Assembly: GCF_000716595.1 (NCBI RefSeq) | Contig: NZ_JNXC01000031.1 | Coordinates: forward strand, 1 to 64,000 | DNA: 64,000 nucleotides | Reading direction: 5' to 3' | Source: Saccharothrix sp. NRRL B-16314 | GTDB lineage: Bacteria > Actinomycetota > Actinomycetes > Mycobacteriales > Pseudonocardiaceae | Shown: in pieces, positions 52,605-62,029 of the stretch | How the letters are laid out: each line of letters begins with the position of its first letter | Position numbering within the stretch: position 1 is the first letter of the stretch | Made by a program: the position numbers and the translations under genes | The notes under the pieces: generated by a model | The model's database searches: none | Told to the model about the DNA's origin: nothing | The model's input: the letters and a program-made list of their open reading frames with translations, nothing else

Positions 52605-54642
52605 GCCGACGGCGTGGCGGCTGATGAGCCGCTTCATCCTGCGCAGCCCCGGTTTCCCGTTCCGCGCGCTGGACGGCTTGCGCTCGACCGCCACCTCGGA
52701 CCTGGAGGAACAGCGGGCGGCGTTGTGGGACCTCGCCGCGCAGCCGCTCGTCCAGGAGGCCATCTGGTTGTCGAACCCGGCCGTCTTCGAGAACGAGCTG
52801 TCGTCCTCGCACGCCACCGCCAACCGGTCGTCCAAGATCAAGCGGCGGGAGCGGCGGCTGTACACCTACCTGCAACGGCTGGCCGCGAAGAACGACACCA
52901 CGAGCTTCTTCGGCCCGTTGAACTACGGCCGGTTCGGCGATGAACCGGAGTTCAAGCTCGGTGCCGAGCGGATCGGCCGCCGCCGCGGCTTCGTGGCGTT
53001 CCGGGCCGTGGCCGAGCTGGCGGACCGCATCGGAGCCGAGCCGGAACTCCTGCCCCACCTGCGACCGCGTCGCGACCCGCTGCGCGACGCCGACGACCCG
53101 GTGCTCGCGTCGTGCGACGGGGAAGCGACGGTCGCCGAGCTCTGCGCGCGGTTGTCGCTGTCCCCCGAGGTGATCGGTGGGCTGGCGGCGGCCGGCCGGC
53201 TCCGGCTCGGGCCGCACCTCCCGGAGTCCGAAGTGGACCCGCTCGGGCACCTGATCGCCGAGCTGCGCCGGATGCCCGAGAGCGGCACGACGCTGCGCTG
53301 GCTGACCGAACTGACCGCGCTCGCCGACTCGGCGGCCGAGTTCGCCGCGACGCCGTGGCCCGAGCGCAGGGCGGTCCTGGATCGCGCGGACCGGCACTAC
53401 GCCCGGCTCACCGGACGCACGGCGCGGGAGGGCGACGGCCGGATGTTCCGCGACCGCACCCTGTTGTACGAGGAGTGCCGCGGCGACGTCGAGAGGTTGA
53501 CGCTGGGCGCCGCCCAGGCCGACGCCATCGTAGGCGCGCTCGGGCCGGTGCTCGACCTCTGCGCGTCCTACAGCTCGTTGATCCACGACGACCTCCAGTC
53601 CGCCGGACGCGCGCTGTTCGACCAGCTGGGCGGTGGGCGTCCGGTGTCGTTCCCCCGTTTCGTGGCGGCGTGGCGGCGTGAGCACCCCGACGGCACGCCG
53701 ACGCCGCTGGCCGATCGTCTGCGGGACGCGTTGACCGCCCTGGTGACGGACACGACCGACACCGCCGTCCTGTCCGCGGACGACGTGCGGGCGCTCTGCC
53801 CACCATCACCCGATCCCGTGGTCGCGTCGCCGGACCTGATGATCGCCGCCGCCGACTTCGACGCCGTCGCGGACGGGAGGTTCAAGCTCGTGCTCGGCGA
53901 AGTCCACCACGGCATCCAGCCGGCGGGCTGGATGCTGTCCGTGGCCGACGACGCCGACGAGTGGCAGGCGGAACTGGCCGGGCACAACCCGGCCGGCTCG
54001 GCGAACCTGGTCTTCCGCCGCCGGATGAAGCTCGCGCCGCCGGAGTTCCCCGGCCCGAGCGTCCAGCTGAGCGGCACGGCCGCCAACACCGACCGCCTCG
54101 ACGCGGCACAGCTCCGGGTCGCCCTCGACGGCGACCGGCTGGTGCTCCGGGTCGGCGAGGACGGTCGGCCGATCCGGTTCCGGCCGCCGACGTTCGGCGT
54201 TCCGTTCGACCTGTTCGCGGTGTTCGAGTGCTTCTCCTTCCCCACCGTGCGACCGCCGGCGATCCGGCTGGGCGACCGCACGCCCCGGGTGGAGATCGGC
54301 GGGCTCGTGTACCAGCGGCGGCGCTGGGAACTGGCGAGCGCGGACATCCCCGGCCGGGACCGCTCGGCCGACCTGCTCGCGGGGGCCGCCGCGTTGCGGG
54401 ACCGGTTCGGCCTGCCCGAACGGGTCTTCGTCCGCAGCCCGGCCGAGCCGAAGCCGGTGTACGTCGACCTGACGATCCCGTTCGCGGTGGAACTGCTGGC
54501 GGTGCTCGCCCGCGGCTGCGACCGCCTGGTGGTCGAGGAGATGCTGCCCGGCCCGGAAGACCTGTGGCTGCACCGCGAGGACGGACCGTACTGCGCCGAG
54601 CTGCGCATGGTGATGAGCCGGGAAGGCGGTGCGGGCCGATGA
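52597..54642 (+). CDS. LanB-type aminoacyl-tRNA-dependent ligase 2, shortened
   Basis: A 681-residue paralogue, about 110 residues shorter than the other three. The missing part lies between the opening block (MSRFILRSPGFPFRALDG) and the AKNDTTSFFGPLNYG motif, which here is at residues 97-111 instead of 185-221. The later blocks are intact: MFRDRTLLYEECRGD, VLGEVHHGIQPAGWML, RVFVRSPAEPKPVYVDLT, and EMLPGPEDLWLH with CAELRMVM at the end. ATG 52597 overlaps the preceding gene by 8 bases. It may be a minimal active ligase or a specialised partner. Whether the missing tRNA- or peptide-binding helices abolish activity is open. Confidence 0.82.
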   Translation: MGEPTAWRLMSRFILRSPGFPFRALDGLRSTATSDLEEQRAALWDLAAQPLVQEAIWLSNPAVFENELSSSHATANRSSKIKRRERRLYTYLQRLAAKNDTTSFFGPLNYGRFGDEPEFKLGAERIGRRRGFVAFRAVAELADRIGAEPELLPHLRPRRDPLRDADDPVLASCDGEATVAELCARLSLSPEVIGGLAAAGRLRLGPHLPESEVDPLGHLIAELRRMPESGTTLRWLTELTALADSAAEFAATPWPERRAVLDRADRHYARLTGRTAREGDGRMFRDRTLLYEECRGDVERLTLGAAQADAIVGALGPVLDLCASYSSLIHDDLQSAGRALFDQLGGGRPVSFPRFVAAWRREHPDGTPTPLADRLRDALTALVTDTTDTAVLSADDVRALCPPSPDPVVASPDLMIAAADFDAVADGRFKLVLGEVHHGIQPAGWMLSVADDADEWQAELAGHNPAGSANLVFRRRMKLAPPEFPGPSVQLSGTAANTDRLDAAQLRVALDGDRLVLRVGEDGRPIRFRPPTFGVPFDLFAVFECFSFPTVRPPAIRLGDRTPRVEIGGLVYQRRRWELASADIPGRDRSADLLAGAAALRDRFGLPERVFVRSPAEPKPVYVDLTIPFAVELLAVLARGCDRLVVEEMLPGPEDLWLHREDGPYCAELRMVMSREGGAGR

Positions 54643-57014
54643 CCGGCAGGTGGCGGATGGTGCCGCACTTCCTGGTGCGCGGCACGGGTTTCCCGGTGGA
54701 GCTGCTGGAGCGGATCGCGCTGGACGAGACCGCAGCGGCCGTCGACCGCCTGCTGGACGGCGAGGACGGGCTCGCCGCGCTGTCCGGTTCGTTGACGGAG
54801 CTGCTGGCCGCCGAGCACGGCTCCGGCACCGCCAAAGTCCGGCGTCTGTGGTGGAAGCGGGTCTCCGCCGGCCGTCCGATCCGGGCCGGTGAGGCGGACC
54901 TGGCCGCGGCCGGTCCCGCCATCCGGAGCGCCGCACGGGCCTGGGACGCCGCTCTCGCGGGTCAGGACGCCCTGTGGGAGGCCGCGCAGGAGACGTTCAC
55001 GGCGGAGCTGGCGAAGTGCCGCGCCGAGCTGCGGTCGATCGTGTCCGACGAGCGGTTCGCGGAGGCGGTGTGGGAGTCGAGCCCGCCGATGCTGGAACGC
55101 GGCATCACGCCGTACGTGAACGGTCGTGGCGGTGCGAGCGGTCAACGGCGGCTCGAACGGCAGCTCGTCGCGTACCTGCAACGGTTCTGCGCCAAGAACG
55201 ACACCGCGTCGTTCTTCGGTCCCATCGGCTACGGGGCGGTCGGCACGCCGTCGACAGGTCCTGGTGGCAACCCCGGTGACGTCCGCCACCGCGAGGCGTT
55301 CATCGCGTTCTGGGCCGTCGCCGAACTCGCCCAGGCGATCGGCCGGGACGACGCAGTCCGTCCCCACCTCGTGCCCGTCGTGCGCCCGGTGTTCCGGGTG
55401 GACGCGGATCGCGGCACCCTGGAGGTGCCCGGCCGCGGCTCCCGCAGGCTGCCGCCGCCCGAACGGGACGTCCTCGCGCTGGTGGACGGAACCCGCTCGG
55501 TGACGTCGATCTCCTACGCGCTGAACCGGACGGTCGGCGACATCCTCGCCGTGCTGGACGTGCTCGCCGGGCAGGGTGTCGTGCGACTCGCGCCGGAGCC
55601 CCCGGTGACCGACCCGCACCCGATCACCTGGCTGTCGGACTGGGTCGCCGGTCTCCCGTCGAACGGCTGGCACGCCGCGCTCGAACCGTTCCGCACCGCC
55701 GAGAAGGACTTCCCCGCCGCGTCCCTGCCGGAGAAGCAGGATCTGCTGCGAGGTCTCGAAGGCCGGTTCGAGCACCTGACCGGAGTGGCGCCTCGACGCG
55801 GCGCGGGCGGCTTCTACGTCGACCGCCTGCTGATCTACGAAGAGGCGGCCTCGGAGTTCGGTCCCCTCGTGCTGTCCGCGCAGGCCGCTGAAGCCGTTCG
55901 CGCGCAGCTCGCGCCGATCCTGGACGTGTACGCGGCGCACGCCGTCGCCGTCCAGCAGGAACTGCGCGCCACGGCCGCCGAGCGGCTTTCCGGCCTTGCC
56001 CCGGACGGGCGGGTGCCGCTCGTGCGCTGGATCGAGTCCGCGAAGGACCAGCCGCTGATCGAGACCACCGCCGCGTGGCAGCGGGCGGTCGCGGCGCAGC
56101 TCCAGGGGAAGCAGGACGAGCGCGAGGTGGAGCTGGACCCCGCGCGGCTGCCGCGGACGTCGCTCGACGACGAGGTCCTGATCAGCTCCCCCGACCTGCT
56201 GCTGCTCGCCGACGACGTCGAAGCCGTGCGCGAGGGCCGGTTCAGGATCGTCGTCGGTGAATGCCACGACACTGCCCTGCTGTGGGGCTGGCCGTTGCGG
56301 TTCCACCCGGAGCCGGGCAAGGTGCGCGACGACGTGGCGCGGGCACTGCGGTCCGCCATCGGCGAGCAGGTGGTGGCGTCGGTGCTACCGGGCCGGCGGG
56401 TCAAGATCACGCCGTTCGAGTACCCCGGCCCCACGGTGGAGCTGTCGGCCGCCAGCACCAAGCCCGCAGTCGACCGGGTGCCCGCGCACGAGGTCGGCAC
56501 CAGGGTGGTCGACGGCCGGCCGGTGCTGCACGCCGACCGGGTCGGTGACTTCACGCTGCACAACGGCGAGCTGCACACGGTGGCGCACCGGACGTTCGGG
56601 CTGCCCCGGGTCGTCCCGCCGAAGGGCTGGGAGCTGGGCGGGCACACCCCCCGGCTGCGCATCGGCGACGTGGTCGTGCAGCGGGAGCGGTGGCGCGTCC
56701 AGGCCGGTGACCTGTTCCCCGGCACGTACGCCGGTGACGACCTGCGGTTGGTGGTCGACTACCGGCGTGCGGCCCGGAGGCTCGGCCTGCCGCGGTACCT
56801 GTTCGCGCGGGTCGAAGGCGACCGCAAGCCGGTACACGTCGACGGCCACAGCTGGTTGCTGTTGCAGTTGCTGCACCACCTGGCCGCGGACAAGGAGCTG
56901 GTGCTGACCGAGATGCTGCCCCGCCCGGACCAGCTGTGGCTGTCCGGCTCGACCGGCCGGTTCTGCTCCGAGCTCCGGTTCACGTTGTACCGCACGGCGA
57001 AGGACACGCGATGA
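54639..57014 (+). CDS. LanB-type aminoacyl-tRNA-dependent ligase 3
   Basis: A 791-residue member of the same family. Its start FLVRGTGFPVELLERI shares the 13-residue string VRGTGFPVELLER with ligase 4. AKNDTASFFGPIGYG begins at residue 185, exactly where it begins in ligase 4. Further blocks are GGFYVDRLLIYEEAASE, RFRIVVGECHDTALLW, YLFARVEGDRKPVHVDGHS and EMLPRPDQLWL with CSELRFTLY at the end. ATG 54639 overlaps the ligase 2 stop (ATGA), and its own stop overlaps the TldD gene. No elimination domain. It should attach one amino acid from its cognate tRNA to the growing scaffold C-terminus (inference from family). Confidence 0.85.
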   Translation: MTGRWRMVPHFLVRGTGFPVELLERIALDETAAAVDRLLDGEDGLAALSGSLTELLAAEHGSGTAKVRRLWWKRVSAGRPIRAGEADLAAAGPAIRSAARAWDAALAGQDALWEAAQETFTAELAKCRAELRSIVSDERFAEAVWESSPPMLERGITPYVNGRGGASGQRRLERQLVAYLQRFCAKNDTASFFGPIGYGAVGTPSTGPGGNPGDVRHREAFIAFWAVAELAQAIGRDDAVRPHLVPVVRPVFRVDADRGTLEVPGRGSRRLPPPERDVLALVDGTRSVTSISYALNRTVGDILAVLDVLAGQGVVRLAPEPPVTDPHPITWLSDWVAGLPSNGWHAALEPFRTAEKDFPAASLPEKQDLLRGLEGRFEHLTGVAPRRGAGGFYVDRLLIYEEAASEFGPLVLSAQAAEAVRAQLAPILDVYAAHAVAVQQELRATAAERLSGLAPDGRVPLVRWIESAKDQPLIETTAAWQRAVAAQLQGKQDEREVELDPARLPRTSLDDEVLISSPDLLLLADDVEAVREGRFRIVVGECHDTALLWGWPLRFHPEPGKVRDDVARALRSAIGEQVVASVLPGRRVKITPFEYPGPTVELSAASTKPAVDRVPAHEVGTRVVDGRPVLHADRVGDFTLHNGELHTVAHRTFGLPRVVPPKGWELGGHTPRLRIGDVVVQRERWRVQAGDLFPGTYAGDDLRLVVDYRRAARRLGLPRYLFARVEGDRKPVHVDGHSWLLLQLLHHLAADKELVLTEMLPRPDQLWLSGSTGRFCSELRFTLYRTAKDTR

Positions 57015-58336
57015 ACCCGCTCCTGCCGCACGACGCGGCGCTCGCGGCGGTCGGTGCCGCACCCGCACCGGGCGACCTCTTCGGCGAGCTGTTCGCGGAG
57101 CACCGGGATCACGTCGTGGTGGAGGTGGCCGGCGGCGAGGTGCGGACTTGCAGGCTGCGCCAGGAACGCGGCGTGGGCATCCGGCGGGTGACGCCGCACG
57201 ACGTCCGGCACCTGCACGTCGACCACCTCGACCCGGACGCCCTCCCGTCGTTGACCCGGGCGCTCCGGCACGACGAGCCGCTGCGCGACCTGCCGCGCCA
57301 CTCCGACGTCGCCGAGTTCGACGTGGCGCCTTCGGTCCGCGCGGGGTTGGAGGCGGAAGCCGAGGCCCTGCGCGTGTCGCAGGAGGTGATGGTCCGGGTC
57401 GTGACCGGCGTGCAACGGGTTCTCATCGCACGCGCCGACACGGGTGTGACCGAGGAGAGCCGTCCGTACGCGGCGGTGCACGTGCACGCCGTCGCCCGTC
57501 GCGGCAAGCAGGTCCGCCGCAGCCGCCGGTCCGTCGGCGCCACCGACATCCACGCGATCCTCGCGCGAGGGCTGCACCTGGAGATCGCCAGGGTGGCCGG
57601 TGAGGCGGCCGAACGGCAGGTCGACGCGGTCGCCGCGCCGTCCGGCGAGTTCCCGGTGGTGCTCGGTCCGGGCAGCCCCGCCATGCTCGTCCACGAGGCG
57701 TGCGGGCACGCGCTGGAGGCGGACCTGGCCGGCCGGGAGGGCTCCGCCTACGGCGCGCTGCTCGGCCGCCGGGTGGCCGATCCGATCGTCACGCTGGTGG
57801 ACGATCCCGCGCTGCCCGGTGACTCGCCCCTGTACGGGGTGGACGACGAAGGCGAGCCCGCCCGTCCGGTGACGCTGGTCGAACGCGGTGTCGTGCGGAG
57901 CTTCCTGCGCGATCGGCGGCACGGCGGCTCGGGTCACGGGCGGCGGCTGGGTTACGCGTACCCGCCGCTGCCCCGGATGGCGAGCACGGTGATCGCCGCG
58001 GGCGAGGAGCCACCGGAGGACATCATCGCGGCGACCGACCGCGGGGTGTACGTCCAGTCGATCGGCGGCGGCGACACCGACATGGGCTCCGGCCGGTTCA
58101 ACCTCCAGGTGGACGAGGGTTTCCTGATCGAGAACGGTCGGATCGGCGCGCCGATCCGCGGCGCGGTGCTGTCCGGGCGCGGGCCCGACGTGCTGGCCGC
58201 GATCGACCGCGTCGGCTCGGACCTGCACGTGCTCGGCCACACGTACCTGTGCCGCAAGCTCGACCAGTTCCCGCTGGTGGTCAACGTCGGCCAGCCGACG
58301 ATCCGGGTGTCGAAGCTCGCGGTGTGGGGAGGGTGA
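57011..58336 (+). CDS. TldD-like metalloprotease subunit
   Basis: A 441-residue protein of the TldD/PmbA family and the catalytic partner of the following gene. The zinc motif HExxxH appears as HEACGHALEAD (His228, Glu229, His233). The C-terminal block TYLCRKLDQFPLVVNVGQPT with VSKLAVWGG keeps the Cys that serves as third ligand in TldD. TldD/TldE heterodimers degrade unfolded peptides and mature ribosomal peptides such as microcin B17. Here they would trim or release the modified C-terminus of the scaffold (inference). The ATG overlaps the ligase 3 stop. The protein is slightly shorter than housekeeping TldD and clearly a cluster-specific copy. Confidence 0.9.
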   Translation: MNPLLPHDAALAAVGAAPAPGDLFGELFAEHRDHVVVEVAGGEVRTCRLRQERGVGIRRVTPHDVRHLHVDHLDPDALPSLTRALRHDEPLRDLPRHSDVAEFDVAPSVRAGLEAEAEALRVSQEVMVRVVTGVQRVLIARADTGVTEESRPYAAVHVHAVARRGKQVRRSRRSVGATDIHAILARGLHLEIARVAGEAAERQVDAVAAPSGEFPVVLGPGSPAMLVHEACGHALEADLAGREGSAYGALLGRRVADPIVTLVDDPALPGDSPLYGVDDEGEPARPVTLVERGVVRSFLRDRRHGGSGHGRRLGYAYPPLPRMASTVIAAGEEPPEDIIAATDRGVYVQSIGGGDTDMGSGRFNLQVDEGFLIENGRIGAPIRGAVLSGRGPDVLAAIDRVGSDLHVLGHTYLCRKLDQFPLVVNVGQPTIRVSKLAVWGG

Positions 58337-58340
58337 CGCG

Positions 58341-59621
58341 ATGATCGAGTCCGCCACGGCGACCGTGACCGCCGCGCTCGACGCGGGAGCGACCGACGCC
58401 GAGGTCTACGCCGAGCACGGCACGACGCACCGCGTGATCACGCACACCGAGCGGCTGAGCGAGAGCCGCGGCCACCGCACGGAAACCGCGCTGCGCGTGT
58501 GGTCCGACGGGCGCGGCTGCCTGCTGACGACCGTGGGCACGGGGTCGACGGCGCTCGCACGGGCAGCGGTCACCACCGCGCGGGCGCACGGGCTCCGCGG
58601 CGTCGCGTTCATCCGGGATGCCGGCTCGCGGCCGGAACCGCCCGCGCAACTGCCCGCGCCGGCGCTGGACGACCGTCCGGCGAGCCTGGTGAGGACCGTG
58701 GCGGGGAAGGTCCGCGAGCTGCCGCTCCCCCAGCCGCACCTGCTCAGCATCGGCTACACCGGGCAGCACACGCGCCGCCTGCTGGTGAACTCCCGCGACC
58801 TGGCCGTGGCGCAGGACGTGACCACGCACGAGGTGTGGTGCTGGTTGGAGGGCGGCAGCGGCCACGTCCGGTTCGCCGCGGTCGCGGACACGCTCGACGC
58901 CCTCGTCGCCGAAGAACTCGCCGGTGAGCTCATCGACCAGGCCGCCTGCCTGGTCGCCGGCACACCGGTCGAGGCGGGCACGTGGCCCGTGCTGTTCGGC
59001 CCCGGGCCGGCGGCCGACCTCGCCTGGGCGTTCGCGCGGCTGCTCAGCGCCCAGCACGTGCTCGGCGACCTCCGCGCGCTGCGCGACCGCGTCGGCCGCC
59101 GGATCGCCTCATCCGCGGTGACCCTGATCGACGACGTGACCCACCCGTTCGACGACGAAGGCACTCCCGCCGAGACGGTCACCCTGATCGAGGGCGGTCG
59201 TCTCAGGGGCTTCCTGCACTCGCTGGAAACGGCCCACGGCCTGGACATGCCGCCGAACGGGAAGGCGACCCGCGCGGAACTGTGGCGCCCGCCGCTGCCC
59301 GCCCCGGCACGCGCGTACCTCAAGCCGGGCACGGCGACCGGCGAAGAACTCCGGTCCGGGCTCGGCACCGGTCCGATGATCACCGGGCTGCTGCGGTCCG
59401 GCCGGTTGCAGAGCGGCACCGGGCGCTTCACCGCCATCGGCTACGGCTGGTGGCTGCGCGACGGGGTGCCCGTCCGGCGGATCAGCGGTGTCCAGGTGTC
59501 CGCGGGGGTGTTCGAGCTGTTGCGCTCGATCGTCGCCTGCGGTGACGACCTGCGGTTCACGCCGCTCGCGGGTGGCGCCGGCGCGCCGAGCGTGCTGATC
59601 TCCGGGATGCAGGTGGGCTGA
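58341..59621 (+). CDS. TldE/PmbA-like protease subunit
   Basis: A 426-residue PmbA/TldE homologue and partner of the TldD-like protein 4 bases upstream. It has the family blocks DAEVYAEHGTTHRVITHTER, LLVNSRDLAVAQDVTTHEVW and SSAVTLIDDVTHPFDDEGTP, but no HExxxH, as is normal for the non-catalytic subunit. Residues near the end (SGVQVSAGVFELLRSIVACG, then VLISGMQVG) form the family C-terminus. The complete pair, encoded between two LanB-type genes, makes proteolytic release a core step rather than a neighbouring housekeeping function. Confidence 0.88.
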   Translation: MIESATATVTAALDAGATDAEVYAEHGTTHRVITHTERLSESRGHRTETALRVWSDGRGCLLTTVGTGSTALARAAVTTARAHGLRGVAFIRDAGSRPEPPAQLPAPALDDRPASLVRTVAGKVRELPLPQPHLLSIGYTGQHTRRLLVNSRDLAVAQDVTTHEVWCWLEGGSGHVRFAAVADTLDALVAEELAGELIDQAACLVAGTPVEAGTWPVLFGPGPAADLAWAFARLLSAQHVLGDLRALRDRVGRRIASSAVTLIDDVTHPFDDEGTPAETVTLIEGGRLRGFLHSLETAHGLDMPPNGKATRAELWRPPLPAPARAYLKPGTATGEELRSGLGTGPMITGLLRSGRLQSGTGRFTAIGYGWWLRDGVPVRRISGVQVSAGVFELLRSIVACGDDLRFTPLAGGAGAPSVLISGMQVG

Positions 59622-59623
59622 CC

Positions 59624-62029
59624 ATGGCGACGTGGAGCTTCCTGCCGCAGGTCATCGTGCGGGGCACCGGGTTCCCGGTCGAGCTGCTGGAGCGGCTGCG
59701 GTTCAGCGGCACCGTGCGGCTGTTCGAGCAGGTCGCCGACGCGGAGGCGGCGATCCGCGCGTCGGCGGGCGAGGTCATCCCGCTGATCCGGGACGCCGTC
59801 GTGGTGGCGAAGGCCGACGGTGACACCGCCGCGCTGCGGGTGCTGTCGGACATCCGCGGCAGGGTGACGCGGCTGCTGCCGACCCGTGCCGCGGTCGACG
59901 TGCTCGCCGGCCGGCTGGACGAGTGGAACCAGGCGCTCGCCGAGCGGGACGCGTTGCTCGACAAGGCGCGGGAGACCTTCGCCGCCGAGTTGACCGAACG
60001 CCGCCGCAGGCTGCGCGCCATCGTCGGCGACGAGCTGGTGAAGGACGCGTTGTTGTTGTGCAGCAGGGACATCCGGGCGGCCGTCGAGCGTTATCACGAC
60101 GCGTGGCCGGAGCGGCGCACCAGCTCGGTCCGCAAGCTCGAACGCCGCCTGGTGTCGTACCTGCAACGGCTGTGCGCGAAGAACGAGACGCAGAGCTTCT
60201 TCGGCCCGCTGAACTACGGCCGCCTCGACCCTGCCGCCACCGACAACCTGACCATCCGGCGGAGTCCCGACCGGATCGCGGCCCGGGAGAGCTTCCCGTC
60301 CCAGTGGACGGCGGAACGCCTGGCGCTCCGGATCGCCGAGGACCCGGCGAGCCACCCGCTGCTCCAGCCCCGCCGGGCGACGTGGTGCCGGCTCGACGGC
60401 GACGAGCTGGTCTTCCCCCTGGGCGACGACACCTACCGCCTCGAACCGGCCGATCTCGTCCTGTTCCAGGCCGCGGACGGCCGTAGGACCGTCGCCGAAC
60501 TGGCCGACGACCTCGGCGAACCGTGGCCGGAGACGTGGCAGCGGGTGCGTCGGCTCAGCCGGAAGCGCGCGCTCGTCCTCGGCCCGATCATCCCGCCTGA
60601 CCTGCCCGACCCGCTCGCCTGGCTGATCGACTGGCTGGACCGGTTCCCGCCGGGTGCCCCTCCGCGCGACCGGTGGGAGCCCGAACTGCGCTCGTTGCAC
60701 GCCGCGATCCGGTCGTTCGCGCACAGCCCGGTCGAGGACCGCCGGGAGCTGCTGGCGGACATCGAGGCGCAGGTCGTCACGTTGTGCGAAGCCGACGCCC
60801 GCCGGCACGGCGGACGGATGTACGCCGACCGCGCCCCGCTGTTCGAGGAGTGCCGGGGCGATCTCGCCGAGTTCGTCATCGGCGGCGACCTGCACCGGGT
60901 GATCACCGAACGGCTGGCGCCGGTGCTCGACCTCGCGACGACGTTCGGGATCGCCGAGCAGCACCGTGATCACGCCGCCGCCGTGGCCCTGGTCCGGCGG
61001 CACGGCGGTGACGAGATGCCGTTGCTCGGCTACCTGGCGGCGTTGGCCCGGGAACCGGTGCACCACGGCCCGCACCCGGAGTTCGACCGCCTCCTCGACA
61101 CCCTCGACGCGCTGGTCGCCGACCACACCGAGGGCAACGTGGCCCGCATCCCTGGCGACGCACTGCCTACCGGCGGCGCGCCGGGCCGGTACCTGGTCAC
61201 GTCGGTCGACCTGATGCTCCGGGCCCGCGACGTCGAGGACGTGCGGGCGGGCCGGTTCGAGCTGGTCCTGGGCGAGATGCACCCGCAGGCGCTGTCCTGG
61301 GTGTTCCCGAGCGCGCACATGCTCGAGCCGGACCTGCGCGCGGAGCTGGGTGCCGGTCTGGCCGCCGGGATCGCGGCCCAACCGGACGCCGGCCTCGCGG
61401 CGCGGTTCGTGCACACCCGGTCGAACAAGATCTTCCCGTACCCCCTGCCCGGTCACGTGGTCGAGCTGCGGCCCCGTGCCGCCTTCGCCGACGCGGTGCC
61501 CGCCGCGGAGGTGACCGTCCGCGCCGGGGACGGCGAGGTGGGCTGCTGGTCTCCGAGCACGGGCGAGCTGCGGTTCTACCCGCCGTTGCGCCGCCGGTCC
61601 GGGCAGCTGGACCCCGTCGCGTCGCTGTCGTTCCCGTCGGTGCACCTGCCCAGGATCGGCCTGGGCACGCACGTCCCCCGCGTGGAGGTCGACGGTGTGG
61701 TGGTCCAGCGGGAGCGCTGGGACCTGCCCGCCGACACGCTCGGCGTGACCGCGAAGGACGACTTCGAGCTGTTCCACTCGGTGTGGCGGACCGCGCGGGA
61801 CCTCGGTCTGCCGGACCAGGTGTACGTGCGGGTGCCGCAGGAGCCGAAGCCGGTGTTCGTGGACTTCGGCAACGCGTTCCTGGTCGAACTGCTCGCCCAC
61901 CTCGGCCGGTTGAGCACCGGCATGACCGTCAGCGAGGCGTTCCCCGGCACCGAAGGCGCCTGGCTGGACGACGCCGCCGGGCGGTTCCACTGCGAATTGC
62001 GGCTGATCGTGGTCGGAGGCCCACAATGA
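59624..62029 (+). CDS. LanB-type aminoacyl-tRNA-dependent ligase 4
   Basis: An 801-residue family member and the closest relative of ligase 3 (shared VRGTGFPVELLER and identical position of the AKNETQSFFGPLNYG motif at 185). Other blocks are MYADRAPLFEECRGD, FELVLGEMHPQALSWV, QVYVRVPQEPKPVFVDFGN and EAFPGTEGAWL with CELRLIVV at the end. ATG 59624 follows the TldE stop by 2 bases and its stop overlaps the MFS start. No elimination domain. Four ligases in one transcription unit imply up to four different tRNA-dependent additions, or repeated use with different specificity (inference). Confidence 0.85.
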   Translation: MATWSFLPQVIVRGTGFPVELLERLRFSGTVRLFEQVADAEAAIRASAGEVIPLIRDAVVVAKADGDTAALRVLSDIRGRVTRLLPTRAAVDVLAGRLDEWNQALAERDALLDKARETFAAELTERRRRLRAIVGDELVKDALLLCSRDIRAAVERYHDAWPERRTSSVRKLERRLVSYLQRLCAKNETQSFFGPLNYGRLDPAATDNLTIRRSPDRIAARESFPSQWTAERLALRIAEDPASHPLLQPRRATWCRLDGDELVFPLGDDTYRLEPADLVLFQAADGRRTVAELADDLGEPWPETWQRVRRLSRKRALVLGPIIPPDLPDPLAWLIDWLDRFPPGAPPRDRWEPELRSLHAAIRSFAHSPVEDRRELLADIEAQVVTLCEADARRHGGRMYADRAPLFEECRGDLAEFVIGGDLHRVITERLAPVLDLATTFGIAEQHRDHAAAVALVRRHGGDEMPLLGYLAALAREPVHHGPHPEFDRLLDTLDALVADHTEGNVARIPGDALPTGGAPGRYLVTSVDLMLRARDVEDVRAGRFELVLGEMHPQALSWVFPSAHMLEPDLRAELGAGLAAGIAAQPDAGLAARFVHTRSNKIFPYPLPGHVVELRPRAAFADAVPAAEVTVRAGDGEVGCWSPSTGELRFYPPLRRRSGQLDPVASLSFPSVHLPRIGLGTHVPRVEVDGVVVQRERWDLPADTLGVTAKDDFELFHSVWRTARDLGLPDQVYVRVPQEPKPVFVDFGNAFLVELLAHLGRLSTGMTVSEAFPGTEGAWLDDAAGRFHCELRLIVVGGPQ

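Noticed and set aside
53568..56306. A 912-codon minus-strand open frame opposite LanB-type genes 2 and 3
   Set aside because: It is low-complexity and Arg-rich in composition with no motif. The plus strand has conserved family blocks and perfect start/stop overlaps.
59441..62026. An 861-codon minus-strand open frame opposite ligase 4
   Set aside because: No recognisable domain; antisense to a well-supported gene.
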